Assembly (NCBI GenBank): GCA_947034885.2
Contig: OX344753.2
Span: 25,498,347 to 25,562,346 of the forward strand
Direction: 5' to 3'
Length of the DNA stretch: 64,000 bases
From: Thuidium tamariscinum
Lineage: Eukaryota; Streptophyta; Bryopsida; Hypnales; Thuidiaceae
Shown here: positions 21,836 to 32,700 of the stretch, in pieces
Numbering within the stretch: the first letter of the stretch is position 1
How the letters are laid out: every line of letters begins with the position of its first letter
Made by a program: the position numbers and the translations under genes
The notes under the pieces: model-generated
Seen by the model: the letters and a program-made list of their open reading frames with translations, nothing else
Databases searched by the model: none
Told to the model about the DNA's origin: nothing

Positions 21836-22285
21836 ATGGAAGAGAGACTTCATTTATTGCCCCTGCTTATAGTTACTAGTTACTCCTGCTTCCCTCTCCA
21901 ATGTCGCACAGCACAGCAGGTTATGAGGGATCCATCGGGTCGATTCATCTCTCCAGTGAACTCAGTCCGCACTTCGCCCCAAATTCTGCAGTCGAAACTG
22001 TATCGAATTCCTGGCAGGGCCTCTTCAACAGGCGAAACTGTAATGAAACGGCCGGGAGGAGTTTTGGAACTCATCCATGCAAGTTTTTAGTCGATATATA
22101 TACGCATGATAAAGCCAAGCTAAGAAGCTCGAACAAATCTGAATTGCGAAGCTTCCAAACCTCAAGATTTCATGGCACGATCCCGGGGCACGATCGAAAG
22201 AAAGCGGTGGAGTTGCACGTACGGCCGGAGACATGAACGGCGGCATGGTCTTCCAATTCATAGTCAGATCGATCTAGAAGATATT
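21836..22285. other. Block B copy of the low-copy conserved segment, left part
   Basis: It matches 3500-3800 of block A around MSHSTAGxEGSIGSIHL and the MRDPSGRFIS frame. The frames are shifted relative to A by small indels, so coding is doubtful. Confidence 0.4.
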
Positions 22286-22597
22286 ATAGCGAATTTCGTT
22301 AAAATGGCGGTATTCCTTATGCCATTTTTTCAAACTGTGCGGTCTGAATTGAAAAATGACATCTAGGAAAGGTATAGATTTCAAAAATTTAGGACATATG
22401 TAGATTTTCAAAATCTATGACAAGTTTAGATTTCAGACTGCATGGTCCAAAACATCTTGGACAAATGTAGATTTCAAACATCTACAACACATGTAGACTT
22501 CAAAAATCTATGACAAGTTTAGATTTCAGGCTGTGCGGTCTAAACTGTCAAAAATGTCAAACTAATGGAATACAGCCATTTTAACGAAATTCACCAT
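22286..22597. mobile_element. Family M MITE copy M5
   Basis: The termini are ATAGCGAATTTCGTTAAAAT and GAAATTCACCAT. The flanks TATT and AATA do not match, so a target duplication is not evident here. It is very similar to M1 inside. Confidence 0.85.
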
Positions 22598-22839
22598 AAT
22601 ATGAAGTTTCAAATCAAATATCATGCAATGTAGTAATGTGTACAAGAGCAAATTAATCAAATTAATGCTTGAATGTTTAGACGGTGCAGTTCAAAATGCC
22701 GAAATCATAATGTTCAAATGATCGACCAGATCTAGAGCTCTTAAAACTGTCTACAGCTTTTGACCGTAGTTAGCTTAGCTTCAGGTATGTCACTGAAACA
22801 AAACCAATAACACTGAAATCCACCATTTTATGTTGACTT

Positions 22840-23935
22840 TAAGAGCTTCCTACCTTACCTCCAAGTTGCACCACGAGTTCTTTAAGAAGATTATCGAAGT
22901 GATTGACTTTCATGCACATGGCGAATTTCGTTGAAATGGCGGTATTTCTTATGCCATTTTTCAGACCGCATGGTTTGAATTGAAAACTAACATCTAGGAA
23001 CTGTGTAGAATTCAAATATCTAAGACATTTGTAAATTTTCAAAATCTATGACTAGTTTAGATTTCAAACCGCACGTTTTTAAACATCTTATACAGATGTA
23101 CATTTCAAACATCTACAACACATGTAGATTTCAAAAATCTATGACTCTTGTAGATTTCAGACCGCACGGTCTGAACTGTCAAAAATGTCAAACTAATGGA
23201 ATACCGCCATTTTAACGAAAATAGCCATGCGCCTACAAAAGCTCTCATTGCAAAAGGTGCACCAAGATTTATTTAATCACATTTCTGAAGGGATTGACTT
23301 TGTGCACCCACAAAACTCTGCAAAAGGTGCACCTAGAGTTCTTTAATCACAATTCCGAAGGGATTGACTCCGCCGTGCACATACAGAACTCTGCAAAGGT
23401 ACACCACTGGAGAGTTCTTTGATGAGATTTGCTAGCTAGGGTCCAGAATATGAACTTCGACATTGTATACCGACATTTGGATGTGCGACAAGTGTACAAC
23501 TTTCAGTCGATTCTGGTATGACAAATGTGCACGTCAAGAGGTCTGACTAGGTGTGATTTCTGTTCCTCTCGATGTCCATCTCAGCCTCATTGCATGCATC
23601 ATTCACGCTAAAAATGAAGCAAGCAGTCCCCGAAGTCAATCACGTACTCACATCACTTTCATATATTGGTAACTATTTGCACGACTTTCGCACCTTCCGA
23701 CTTCCGAGGCACGCGCCTTGAAACCTCGGTCGACCCAATCGTAGTTCTTGCTGTCTTAGTTTCTTTTGCGAATGATGCAGCTTCAAATCCGATAGTTCCA
23801 GACAGTCCTTTTGTCTTGCGGGATTTCGCAGTACGCTAGCTATCCCTCTGGACAGAAATTGGCGTATGAAGCAAACTAAGTGAGCAGGGTGCCACACGTG
23901 CAAAATAAAACGGCTGCTACTCTGCATGATAGTTC
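22840..23935. other. Block B copy of the low-copy conserved segment, right part
   Basis: It matches 3805-4655 of block A, is interrupted by M6, and has two rather than three 70-bp tandem units at about 23246-23390. No gene is recognised. Confidence 0.5.
22918..23228. mobile_element. Family M MITE copy M6 with GCAC/GCGC duplication
   Basis: The termini are ATGGCGAATTTCGTTGAAAT and CGAAAATAGCCAT. The flanks are GCAC (22914-22917) and GCGC (23229-23232). The empty site CTTTCATGCACCTACAA is at about 3860 in block A. Confidence 0.9.
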
Positions 23936-24088
23936 CATTAGAGGATTCTTAAACCCCCAAAGAGGCTTCTAGAATGGTCTCAATTGAGGACCTTAATTGG
24001 ACTTAAATGTGTACTTGTCAAGGAAGGTACAATTTTTTTCCCCTTATTTCCACCCATTTTTGACATTGTGATGTTTACAAAAGTACAT
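23936..24088. mobile_element. Family E remnant
   Basis: AGAGGATTCTTAAACCC starts a copy matching the first 150 bp of E2. The remainder is deleted. The position matches E2 in block A. Confidence 0.65.
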
Positions 24089-24217
24089 GCTTGAAAATCA
24101 AAGCTCGATTTAGCCATTCAATTCCTCTGAATCTCATAAAGTCAATTTGGAGCAATGAAATCTTCGGGAAGAAAGTTCTAGATAGATTCAATTGCAACAA
24201 ACTCAGGAAAACATTAA

Positions 24218-24530
24218 ATGGCAAATTTTGTTAAAATGGTGGTATTCCATTAGTTTGGCACTTTTGATAGTTCAGACCGTGCGGTCTGAAATCTACATTG
24301 ATCATAGATTTTTGAAATCTACATGAGTTGTAGATGTCTGAAATCTTGACCTGTCCAAGATGTTTTGGACCGTGCGGTCTGAAATCTAAATCTATCATAG
24401 ATTTCGTAAATCTATATAAATCTTAGATGTTCAAAAATCTATACTAGTCTTACATACCAATTTTCAGTTCAGACTGCACGGTCTAAAAAATGACATTTGG
24501 AATACCACCATTTTAACAAAATTGACCAAT
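24218..24530. mobile_element. Family M MITE copy M7, reverse orientation
   Basis: The termini are ATGGCAAATTTTGTTAAAAT and CAAAATTGACCAAT. The internal GTGCGGTCTGAAATC units run opposite to M1. The empty site AAAACATTGGTTTTTC is at about 5910 in block A. The duplication is blurred by mutation. Confidence 0.85.
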
Positions 24531-24873
24531 TTGGTTTTAATTTTCAATCGATCGTTCATTCTTGGACGACTCGAGTTCGGTGAAATAGTGAGAGTATGAC
24601 ATGACGCACTTGTCATGACATAAAGGTGTTCGTCATCCGTGGCACCCAGTCATCAGTCAAATGTTCAACCCTCGTGAAGTAAATTGTCGTCAAGGAGCAG
24701 AGCAGTTCTCAAGAATAAATACATTCTCCAAATCATCAGCATCAGCATCCAGTTCATGGACGTAATTGAGATTCACATGCTTGAGTTCACTAGTGTTGCT
24801 CCAGCTCCCCAGAGTACACTGCATCTGTCTTCCCGTGGAAATTAAGTTTCCAAGCTGCCCTGCTTGTGCCAAC

Positions 24874-26048
24874 ATGGCTGACTTGTCCGCAAAAATCCGA
24901 TTGCCAACCATGGTTCTCACGCTGCTAGCAATCAGCAGCGCCGTTCAAGGTAATGGAGTAATTTTGTTTGAGCTTTGCTTGAAACTAGATCTCACTGTGT
25001 ACATTGATAGCTAGAAATCATTATCGATACACTTGGCATTCATTCACATTTCCTTCTATTGTTTGCTCATGTTTTGCGGTCTGCTCACCAATTACGTACC
25101 CAATCGATCATTCCGGCATGTCAATGACAAATTTGCAATAATAATTTATCAATTTATTCCATTGCAGGCACCACAATCAATGTCCGCAGCCAGTGCTCGT
25201 TTGCTCTCACAGCTTGTGAGCAAGCTCAAGGCACCGGAGTCACTTGCTACGTCCTCAACAACGGGAACTCACAGCTTCTCAATGTGGGTACTGTCTGGCA
25301 AGGAGGTCTAATTTGGGGATTCCCAAGTGACAGTGGTAATTCAGATATGGGAAACCAAGCCAAGCCTGAAGCAAATCTTGCTGAGTTCACCATCGGCCTC
25401 AACGGCCAGGACTTCTATGACCTGAGCAATGTGGTAAATAATCAGGGTTATCCTGAACTTCATACTCATGCACGGTCTTCAAAGCTAGCACTAGATTTTA
25501 AACCTTAACGAGTTGATTCATGCTAATCCAACATGCAAGGCTAGCTATTATTAATTCCAGTGACCAATGTTGATTAGATTTTCGTGTCAACTAGATCAAC
25601 ATCCTCTCACTGGCTAGGACTGTAATCGAACTTTCCTGGATCGATGTGATGTTGTTTTCATTCGATCGAAGTGTGTACATACTAATCGGTTGCTGGGATG
25701 GATGGCCGGATGGCTGGGTGGTGCGCGCGCATGCAGAACGCCTACAACCTGCCTCTGAAGATCAACCCCACTCAAATTGCGGGTGGGGGCGTGCGCAACG
25801 GTACGCACTGCGGGAGTCCCAGCTGCACGATTCCAAACCTGAGCAGCTTCTGCCAGTCTCCCAACAAACTCACCGGCGCACCTGGAGATGGCTGCTACAA
25901 CACCGACGGGACTGGCAACGTTGCCACCGCTGGAACGGAAGCCTTCAAGACGGCCTGCCCCACTTCGTATTCCTACTCCAAGGACGACGCCAATGTGGTC
26001 TTCGGCTGCAACCTCGGCAGCGACTACGAAGTGGTATTCTGCCCCTGA
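24874..26048 (+). CDS. Small thaumatin-like protein (PR-5 family), copy B
   Basis: Exons 24874-24949, 25168-25433 and 25737-26048 join in frame to 217 aa with the same intron positions and phases as copy A. The signal segment, ten cysteines, AEFTIGLNGQ, FYDLSNV and C-terminal EVVFCP are intact. Differences from copy A are few and cluster in exon 3 (GTHC for GLHC, TGAPGDG for TPAPGNG, PTSYSYSKDDANVVFG for PDAYSYSKDDANDVYG) and in exon 2 (SQLL, PSDSG, DFYD). The family consensus DAYSY in the C-terminal half is kept in A and changed in B, while FYD is kept in B and changed in A. Both copies look functional. A secreted defence-type role is inferred from the family. Confidence 0.88.
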
Positions 26049-26343
26049 TCGATCGTGAAATCAGCCACGGATCGGATACTCAGTTCACAATGCAATTGTT
26101 TTGCCGGTTTGAGCAACTGCAGTTCAGAAGGAGAAGGAGGAGAATAAGAACTCTTGCCTCAGGCTGGCGTGAATTAATAAGAATCTGTTAGTTCATCTTG
26201 GGTCCCAGGCACTTGACATCCTCTCGATGACAAGAGTTGCACCAAGACTACGTACCTTACCTCCATTAGAAGGGAGAGACTCTATACTACTGGATAGGCA
26301 AACCACATGTCAAAAGGTTCCTGGTGGAGTGCAGGAATGAGGG

Positions 26344-26349
26344 AATAAA
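26344..26349 (+). terminator. Candidate polyadenylation signal, copy B
   Basis: AATAAA lies about 296 bases after the stop, in the same place as in copy A. Confidence 0.4.
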
Positions 26350-26825
26350 TTTTATGTATGTTTTGTGAAGAAATAAAAAGGGTTGAGTTTTTGTGGGGAG
26401 ATTTGCACACCTTATTGGAAGTTTTAGAAGCTTTTTTTTCTGAAGGGGATACATAAATGTGTTGCTCAGAGAGTGTGGTTATTTTCTAGTTTACTCTTGG
26501 GAAGGAGTGTCTATACATGTTGAATATTTAATGGGAGAGTTATTAATGGTATTTAATGTTTTTTTTAGAGATGATTTGGAAAGTTTAAATTCTTCATGGA
26601 TGTCATGGTTGGAAGAAGTATAGTGCCCATGGCACTTCTTGTTATGAGTATTAGCGGCTCTATGTTCTAGCCATAATTTCTTATACATAATTGCATTGGA
26701 ATGCAGTCACAATCCCAAAACTTTTCCATGAGATTTAGGGGACTCTAATGGACACTCCAAAGCAACCAAATCAACAACTAAGTTGATGTATTATAATTTG
26801 GAACTTGTGCAAAGGGATCTTATAT

Positions 26826-27133
26826 ATGGCAAATTTTGTTATAATGGCAATATTCCTTATGCCATTTTTTAGTCTTCACAATCTGAACTAAATTTTAGCA
26901 TCTAGGAATGGTATAGATTTCAAACATCTAGGATACATGTAGGTTTTCAAAATCTATGACACCATTAGATTTTCATACCACGTGGTTTGAAATATCTTGG
27001 ATAGGTGTAGATTTTAGACATCTACAATGCATGTAAATTTCAAAAATCTGTAACAGTTCTAGATTTCAAACCGTGTGGTCTGAACTGTCAAAACTAATTA
27101 ATGGAATACTGCCATTTTAACGAAATTTGCCAT
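26826..27133. mobile_element. Family M MITE copy M8 with ATAT duplication
   Basis: The termini are ATGGCAAATTTTGTTATAAT and CGAAATTTGCCAT, flanked by ATAT at 26822-26825 and 27134-27137. Block A has the empty site GATCTTATATTCTTA near 9298, with a single ATAT. Confidence 0.9.
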
Positions 27134-27222
27134 ATATTCTTATAATTAGCATATTTTTTGGTCAGTCCCTCACCCTACCCCATAGAACTTTCAGCTTATG
27201 CTTAGCTTTGGTATCTTTACAG

Positions 27223-27262
27223 ATGACAAATTTTGTTAAAATGGTGGTATTTCACATACCAA
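27223..27262. mobile_element. Truncated family M copy (ortholog of M2)
   Basis: Only the left terminus with TTTTGTTAAAATGGTGG remains. The left flank equals that of M2 in block A. Confidence 0.65.
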
Positions 27263-27289
27263 GCAATATTCAAAGGACAATAAAGCAGA

Positions 27290-27642
27290 AGAGGATTTTC
27301 AGCTGCTGTACAAGACTGTGAGTTCCCAAACGCTAAGAACGCATTGGGAACTCTGGGAACGCGATGCTGATGTGGTCGAGCGACTGCCACGTCAGAAAAT
27401 AATAAATTTTTATTAATTTTAATTAAATATTAAATATTTTTAAAATATTTTTAAAAAATATATATATTTTTTAAAATCATTTTTTTTCTCTTTAATACAT
27501 TCTGAAGTTCTTTGAAAAAATAATTTTAATTTTTTTTTTTCAAAATTCAAAAATTCAGACCAACAGGGGGCTGGTCTGTAGCAGTGGGAACAATTTCGGG
27601 GAACACCCCTGAAACGGTCTTCTAGGGGCCCAAAAATCCTCT
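27290..27642. mobile_element. Family F MITE copy F2
   Basis: The ends are AGAGGATTTTCAGCTG and the complement of AGAGGATTTTTGGGCC. It matches F1 along 350 bp, including TGATGTGGTCGAGCGACT. Confidence 0.75.
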
Positions 27643-28570
27643 TATGATTTGCACTACTCTTCACTCAATCTACTTCAATCCCTATAAGTTAAAACGGTTC
27701 TCACAATAACATCCAAAAAGCATATTGAAGAGAAAGTACTCCCTCCATTTGCAAAATGTTGTATCCATTCTCAATGCAATCACCACTAAAATTTTTGTTT
27801 CCAAACAGGAGGGAGTAGGTCAAATGTTTACGCATTTGCATTTTTTTCTATCTCAAATTGCTTCCATTACAAAACAAATTTGGATTGAAAAGTACTGCAA
27901 TTTGGTACCTTCAAAGAAACCCAAAGCCAAGAAGCACCAAAATTCTACACCATTGGTCCCCAATTAGTTAAGTGTATGGTTAAATGGCATTAATCACTTG
28001 GTGTGGGTGGAGCCTTACAATATGCCAAGGTTCAATTAACAAAAATTATGTCATTTTGAAAAAAAGTGAAACGTGTCATCTTGTTACTAGTCTAAAGTAT
28101 CTAAAGTGACATGAACATTTGAGAATCTAACATGGAAATTCAATTTCAACACTCAAGTACTGAATCAAACCTTTTCACGTACGATAGTGGAATAAATGAG
28201 GCTTCCGTGTATCAGTGGAATTATGGTCTCTACAAACAAGTTGAACTGACCCATGAGAAGACTCACATGACATATTAGACTAGTTGTGAATCATTTCTCT
28301 GGTCTACAGAGATGGTAGAAAATAGATTCAGTAAGGAAAATATCCACCAGTTGCTCCCTCAGGTCACAAATTCAACTTCAAGCAACACTTTAAAAAGCTC
28401 TTGAACTCATTGCATCTTCACTTTACATCATTTACGTGGCCCAAAATTATAAAAAAAGGCTCTGGAACTTCCCTTAGTCACATCTGGTAACCAAAAGCGC
28501 TCTGAGAATATGACCTTGATCTTGGTCACAAGTCCACCTCCACTACCTCTCGAATCATCATGAAACCCTA
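27643..28570. other. Spacer without a recognisable gene
   Basis: A short motif ACTCCCTCCATTTGCAAAATG near 27738, together with AACAGGAGGGAGTAG near 27804, resembles the ends of Stowaway-type MITEs, enclosing about 80 bp. Nothing else stands out. Confidence 0.4.
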
Positions 28571-29324
28571 TTAACCCCTAAATGCTCAAGGCGTATTTTG
28601 AGCTTCTTGGACTTTGCTCTAAATTGAAAAAAGTCCAACATTTTGATCATTTGATTCAATTTTTTTTGAAACCCTATTAACCCCTAAATGCCCAAGGTCT
28701 ATTTTGAGCTTCTTGGAATTTGCCTTAAATTGAACAAAAATCCAACATTCTGATAATTTGAATCAGTTTTTTTAAATTGTAACCGTACAAATTCAAAGTA
28801 GACATGTTAGAGGTGATATAGGAAAAGAATACATAATAATATCACTTATAGATTGAAAGATTATAATGTTTAATCATGAAGGTGCAAGAATTATATAGGA
28901 AAATCTTTGAGCTCTCTTTTTGCATGTCAAATCTAAAAATTTGGTCACCAAAAAAATATGAGGTTGAAGGGCCTAACAAGCATAACCACAATCAATTTAG
29001 GGCTTCTCAAAATCTACTCTACAATTTTTTTGAATGAATTTTTAGTGTGATTTTTATTCCAAGCTCTAATGTATTTGAGGCTCATTTCCAAGAGCCCTTA
29101 ACACTACGGAATGTCAAGATTGCAATGGGTACCCGTGCACTAAATCTTGAATAGAAAAATCATCATCATTCATTTTCAAAGTTGGACTATTGATGCTAAA
29201 ACTAGACTTCAAAAAGAATCTTCTTAAAATATAAACTACTAAAAATAGAAATTTGGTAAGGTTTTATTTAACTTCAAAGTTTCTTTGACACCACATTTGG
29301 GTGCCTTGGGTATTCAGGGGTTAA
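28571..29324. mobile_element. TTAA-flanked family P element P4 with a doubled left end
   Basis: The left end TTAACCCCTAAATGC appears at 28571 and again at 28677, as part of a 106-bp tandem repeat (28561-28772). The right end is the complement of TTAACCCCTGAATACCCAAGG at 29321-29324. No coding capacity. Confidence 0.65.
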
Positions 29325-29551
29325 CAAACCTCTAACTTTCTAAGCTTATCATGCGTAAAAATTATGCTCATGGATGCAGCACAAGAGGTTTACACTTCAC
29401 ACAGGGTAAAGAATTCACTCGGTGTAACGTAAAAAGAGTGATCAGTTAGAGCGCGACCAGCAAAATCTTACTCCGTAAATTCACAGAAGCAGCTGACAAA
29501 TATCACGGTCACCCTACCTCACCCCCCACCCCCAAAATGTAATGATAACCA

Positions 29552-29786
29552 TGAAGCTATTTTATTTATTCTAAGCCTCAAAGAAGAGACTTAGTGTGGG
29601 AAGAATTTTTCAATACAACCTAATTGAAGACAGCATTGGGTTCTCCTGCAAATGGATCCCCAAAGAAGCTAAAATCGACTAATACTCTTATGGACACCCA
29701 GAAGGCAATCGTAATTTAGAGCTATTCTGTACACTCTCGCAGATGAAACCATAAGTCGATATGATACACTCAAACTGTCAACCCTT
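29552..29786 (-). terminator. 3' region of the IST1-like gene with polyadenylation signals
   Basis: On the minus strand, AATAAATAAAA-like signals lie at about 29555-29566, some 220 bases past the stop codon. Confidence 0.45.
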
Positions 29787-32700
29787 TTACTTCTTCGTTG
29801 CGAACATTTTAATCAAGGAATCCAGGTCCGGAGGTTTCTTGAAAGTGGGTTTGGAGGCGGGAGAGGAACCCTCGGCAGCAGATCGGGACTTCCGGTGCTC
29901 CGGCACAGATGATGATTTCGACGTGCCCAACAGCTCGGGGTCAGTCTTCACAGTCTGCAAGTTAGTCCGACATCGCGGCTCATTACGGGTGACAAAACCC
30001 TGGGGCTTGTCGCCTTTGAGGACCGGTGATCCTCGCACGTCTTCATCATCCACGTTCGGTTGACCGCCAACCTTTATAAAACGTGGAGGAGGTCGGCCAT
30101 CGTCGAACCGAGCAGGAACTTCGACCTTTCTTTGTCGGTCAGATCTATCCCTTGAAGCACGAGGGCTTGACGTGTAATCATCATCTCGCAAGCTAACGTT
30201 TGGACTAAAGCGAGGCGGTCTGTCATCATCATAATGAGCAGGAATGTCGACCTTGCGTTGTCGGTCAGTTTTATCTCTCTGTGATTGACGCCCTTCCATG
30301 CCATCTTCCTTTGACAGAGGTGCAGATTGTCTCCTGCTATCCACCTGCTTCTCTCTCTCTCCAAACCTACTCTTTTGAGAATCTGTAGTCTCCCGAGCCC
30401 TAGCGTGACGGATTTCCTCTGGTCCAAGTGTCGCTCGCCGCCTCACAGAGTCGTCGTGGTCATCATGGGGTCTATTCACTTGGTACTTTGATTTGTCATG
30501 ACCACTTCCTCCGGGCAAACTCATTCTCTTCTCCGAATCCTTGGAGCTAGTACTGAAGTGGTCGATCACAGGGTCCTCCCTGTCGGGCCTCCTGCCTCGG
30601 GAAGATCCTGGGTCATCTCGAGGGTCTCTCCTTTGCTCATCGACGATGGACAATCTGGAGGTCCTCCTTGTATCCTTGCGAGAACCCTCTTCTCCAGCCT
30701 CTGAAGACCGGTCTAAGTTTCGAAAGTCGGCTGTTGTATATCTTGGCTCAGGCTTTCTTGCACCGCCGCGTCGAGAGTCATACTCGTTCCCAATAGACTC
30801 ATACTCGTCCCCACTAGAGTCAAACTGAGGTGTATCAGGGGTGCCTCTCTCGTTAGGATACTTAGCAACCTCCTTCTTGGGAACAGATGGTTTGCTGCTC
30901 TTTCTCGACATATCTTCAACAGATGCTCTCCTATTTAAAGGATCCCGTCCTTTCCCAGAAGCACGATACTCATCCTCTGAGTTCCTGGGCACCCTTGTAG
31001 TTACAGAATTTCTGAAGTGCTCATCATCCTTGTCCGAGTGCTTGAACGTGTTGCTAGTAGATTCTCTCCGCCGTGGTTCTTCGCTCCGGTGAGGTACATG
31101 GTCAGACTCTTCGTCGGAGTAATCGTGCTTCGGCTTCTTCCCGGCGTACAGCTTATTCTCCTTGACCCTAGCACTAATCCGACCACGGGAACCCTCTTCA
31201 ACCGATGTCTCCAGAGAATGCATTTTATCTACAAAACCTTCCCCGCTGGAACCCCTCCTCAACTCGTCCTCCTCAGTATACTGAGCTTCATGTTGTGACC
31301 TTCCCTTTCTGGAACCATCCCTGTTTGAAACCCGCCCCAACTTGTCCTCCTCAGGATACGGATCTTCATGTTGTAACCTTCCCTTACTGGAACCATCCCT
31401 GTTTGAAACCCTCCTCAACTTGTCCTCCTCAGGATACAGATCTTCATGTTGTACCCTTCCCTTACTGGAACCATCCCTGTTCGAAACCCTCCCCAATTTG
31501 TCCTCCTCAGGATACTGGGCTTCATGCTGTGGCCTTCCCTTTCCAGAACCATCCCTGCTTGAAGTCTTTCGAAACTTATCCTCCTCAGTATACTGGTCTT
31601 CACTTTGTGACCTTCCCTTTCCGAAAACTTCCTTACCTGTAAACTTTTGGCTCGGCCTGCCATCAATTCCTGCTTCATACTCTCTGCCATGGCTACCCTT
31701 CATATCACTTGCTTCGCCAATGTCCTCTGATCCAGCTTCTCTCTGGTTGTGTTTCTTGTAATCCCGCAGTAAGGACTCGTCCACGTCACCGCGAGCGGAT
31801 CCGGTGTAAGACCGAATACTCTTTTCTCTTGGCACACCAATCGAGTTACGCCTTGAATCCTGAACTTCATGTCGTGCCTGCGGGGATGGGGCGATAAAAC
31901 TGTCTGATTCGCGCCTTTGATTCCTCCGAGATTGAGCCTCCCGGCTCCCTGAATCTATGACTGAATGTCCATCATCAAATTTGAGGTCCTCTGGCCTCGA
32001 TTGATCTCGTCCAGGGGGGTTCCTCGAAGGAGGCCCAGCTCTAGGGAAAGCACCTAATGAATCCGTCCTGTCATCACGTGGGCGTGACGAATTTGTTGGA
32101 TCTACGTTGTCGAACCTTCCCGAAGCTGGATTTGTGATATTTGCAGGCTGAGATACATGGGTTCCCAAAGTTGGTTTTTGATTCGGGACAGAGGGGAAAT
32201 CGTCTACCAAGAACGACGAGGTGTCAGCTCCAGAGACCACAGTCGGTCCAGGCTGCAATACCAACGAAAAATTCCAATTACTAAAAAGCTTGTGCATCTA
32301 ATACACTTGACAAGTATCACACGACTTGAAAAACCAGACAGCACAGACAACTAGTAGATACATTTTTACACATATTCCCATCTCTTAACAGTTGCTACTG
32401 TATAAAGAAAACAGGCACTTACAAGAACTTCATCGCGATCCACCCTGCCTTCCCTCTCAAAGGGAGCAGGATCCCAATCTACATTATGCTCCGCAGCTAT
32501 CTCCTTCAGCAACCTCAGCTTCGTTTCTCCTGTTGCACCATTCGAAGAGAGTTTCTCAACTACCTGCGGGCAAATCGGGACGTCCGGTAAAGATCACTTT
32601 CGATCGAATGTGAAAGGATACAGACATATTCAAACACAATCTCCACACAAGCAGAGGCAAGGGAACCGCTGACAGACACGTGGGCTAACAAGCGTAGAAC

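Larger units (their letters stand above)
20152..27262. other. Segmental duplication block B
   Basis: Collinear with block A (699-9450). Insertions present here but not in A are P3 (20347-20890), M3 with nested M4, M5, M6, M7 and M8. The family E remnant at 23936 and the truncated M element at 27223 are shared with A and therefore older. Coding exons of the thaumatin-like gene are the best conserved part. Confidence 0.85.

Noticed and set aside
30498-31897. Several plus-strand frames of 60-145 codons
   Set aside because: Shadows of the IST1-like exon and its 78-bp repeats.
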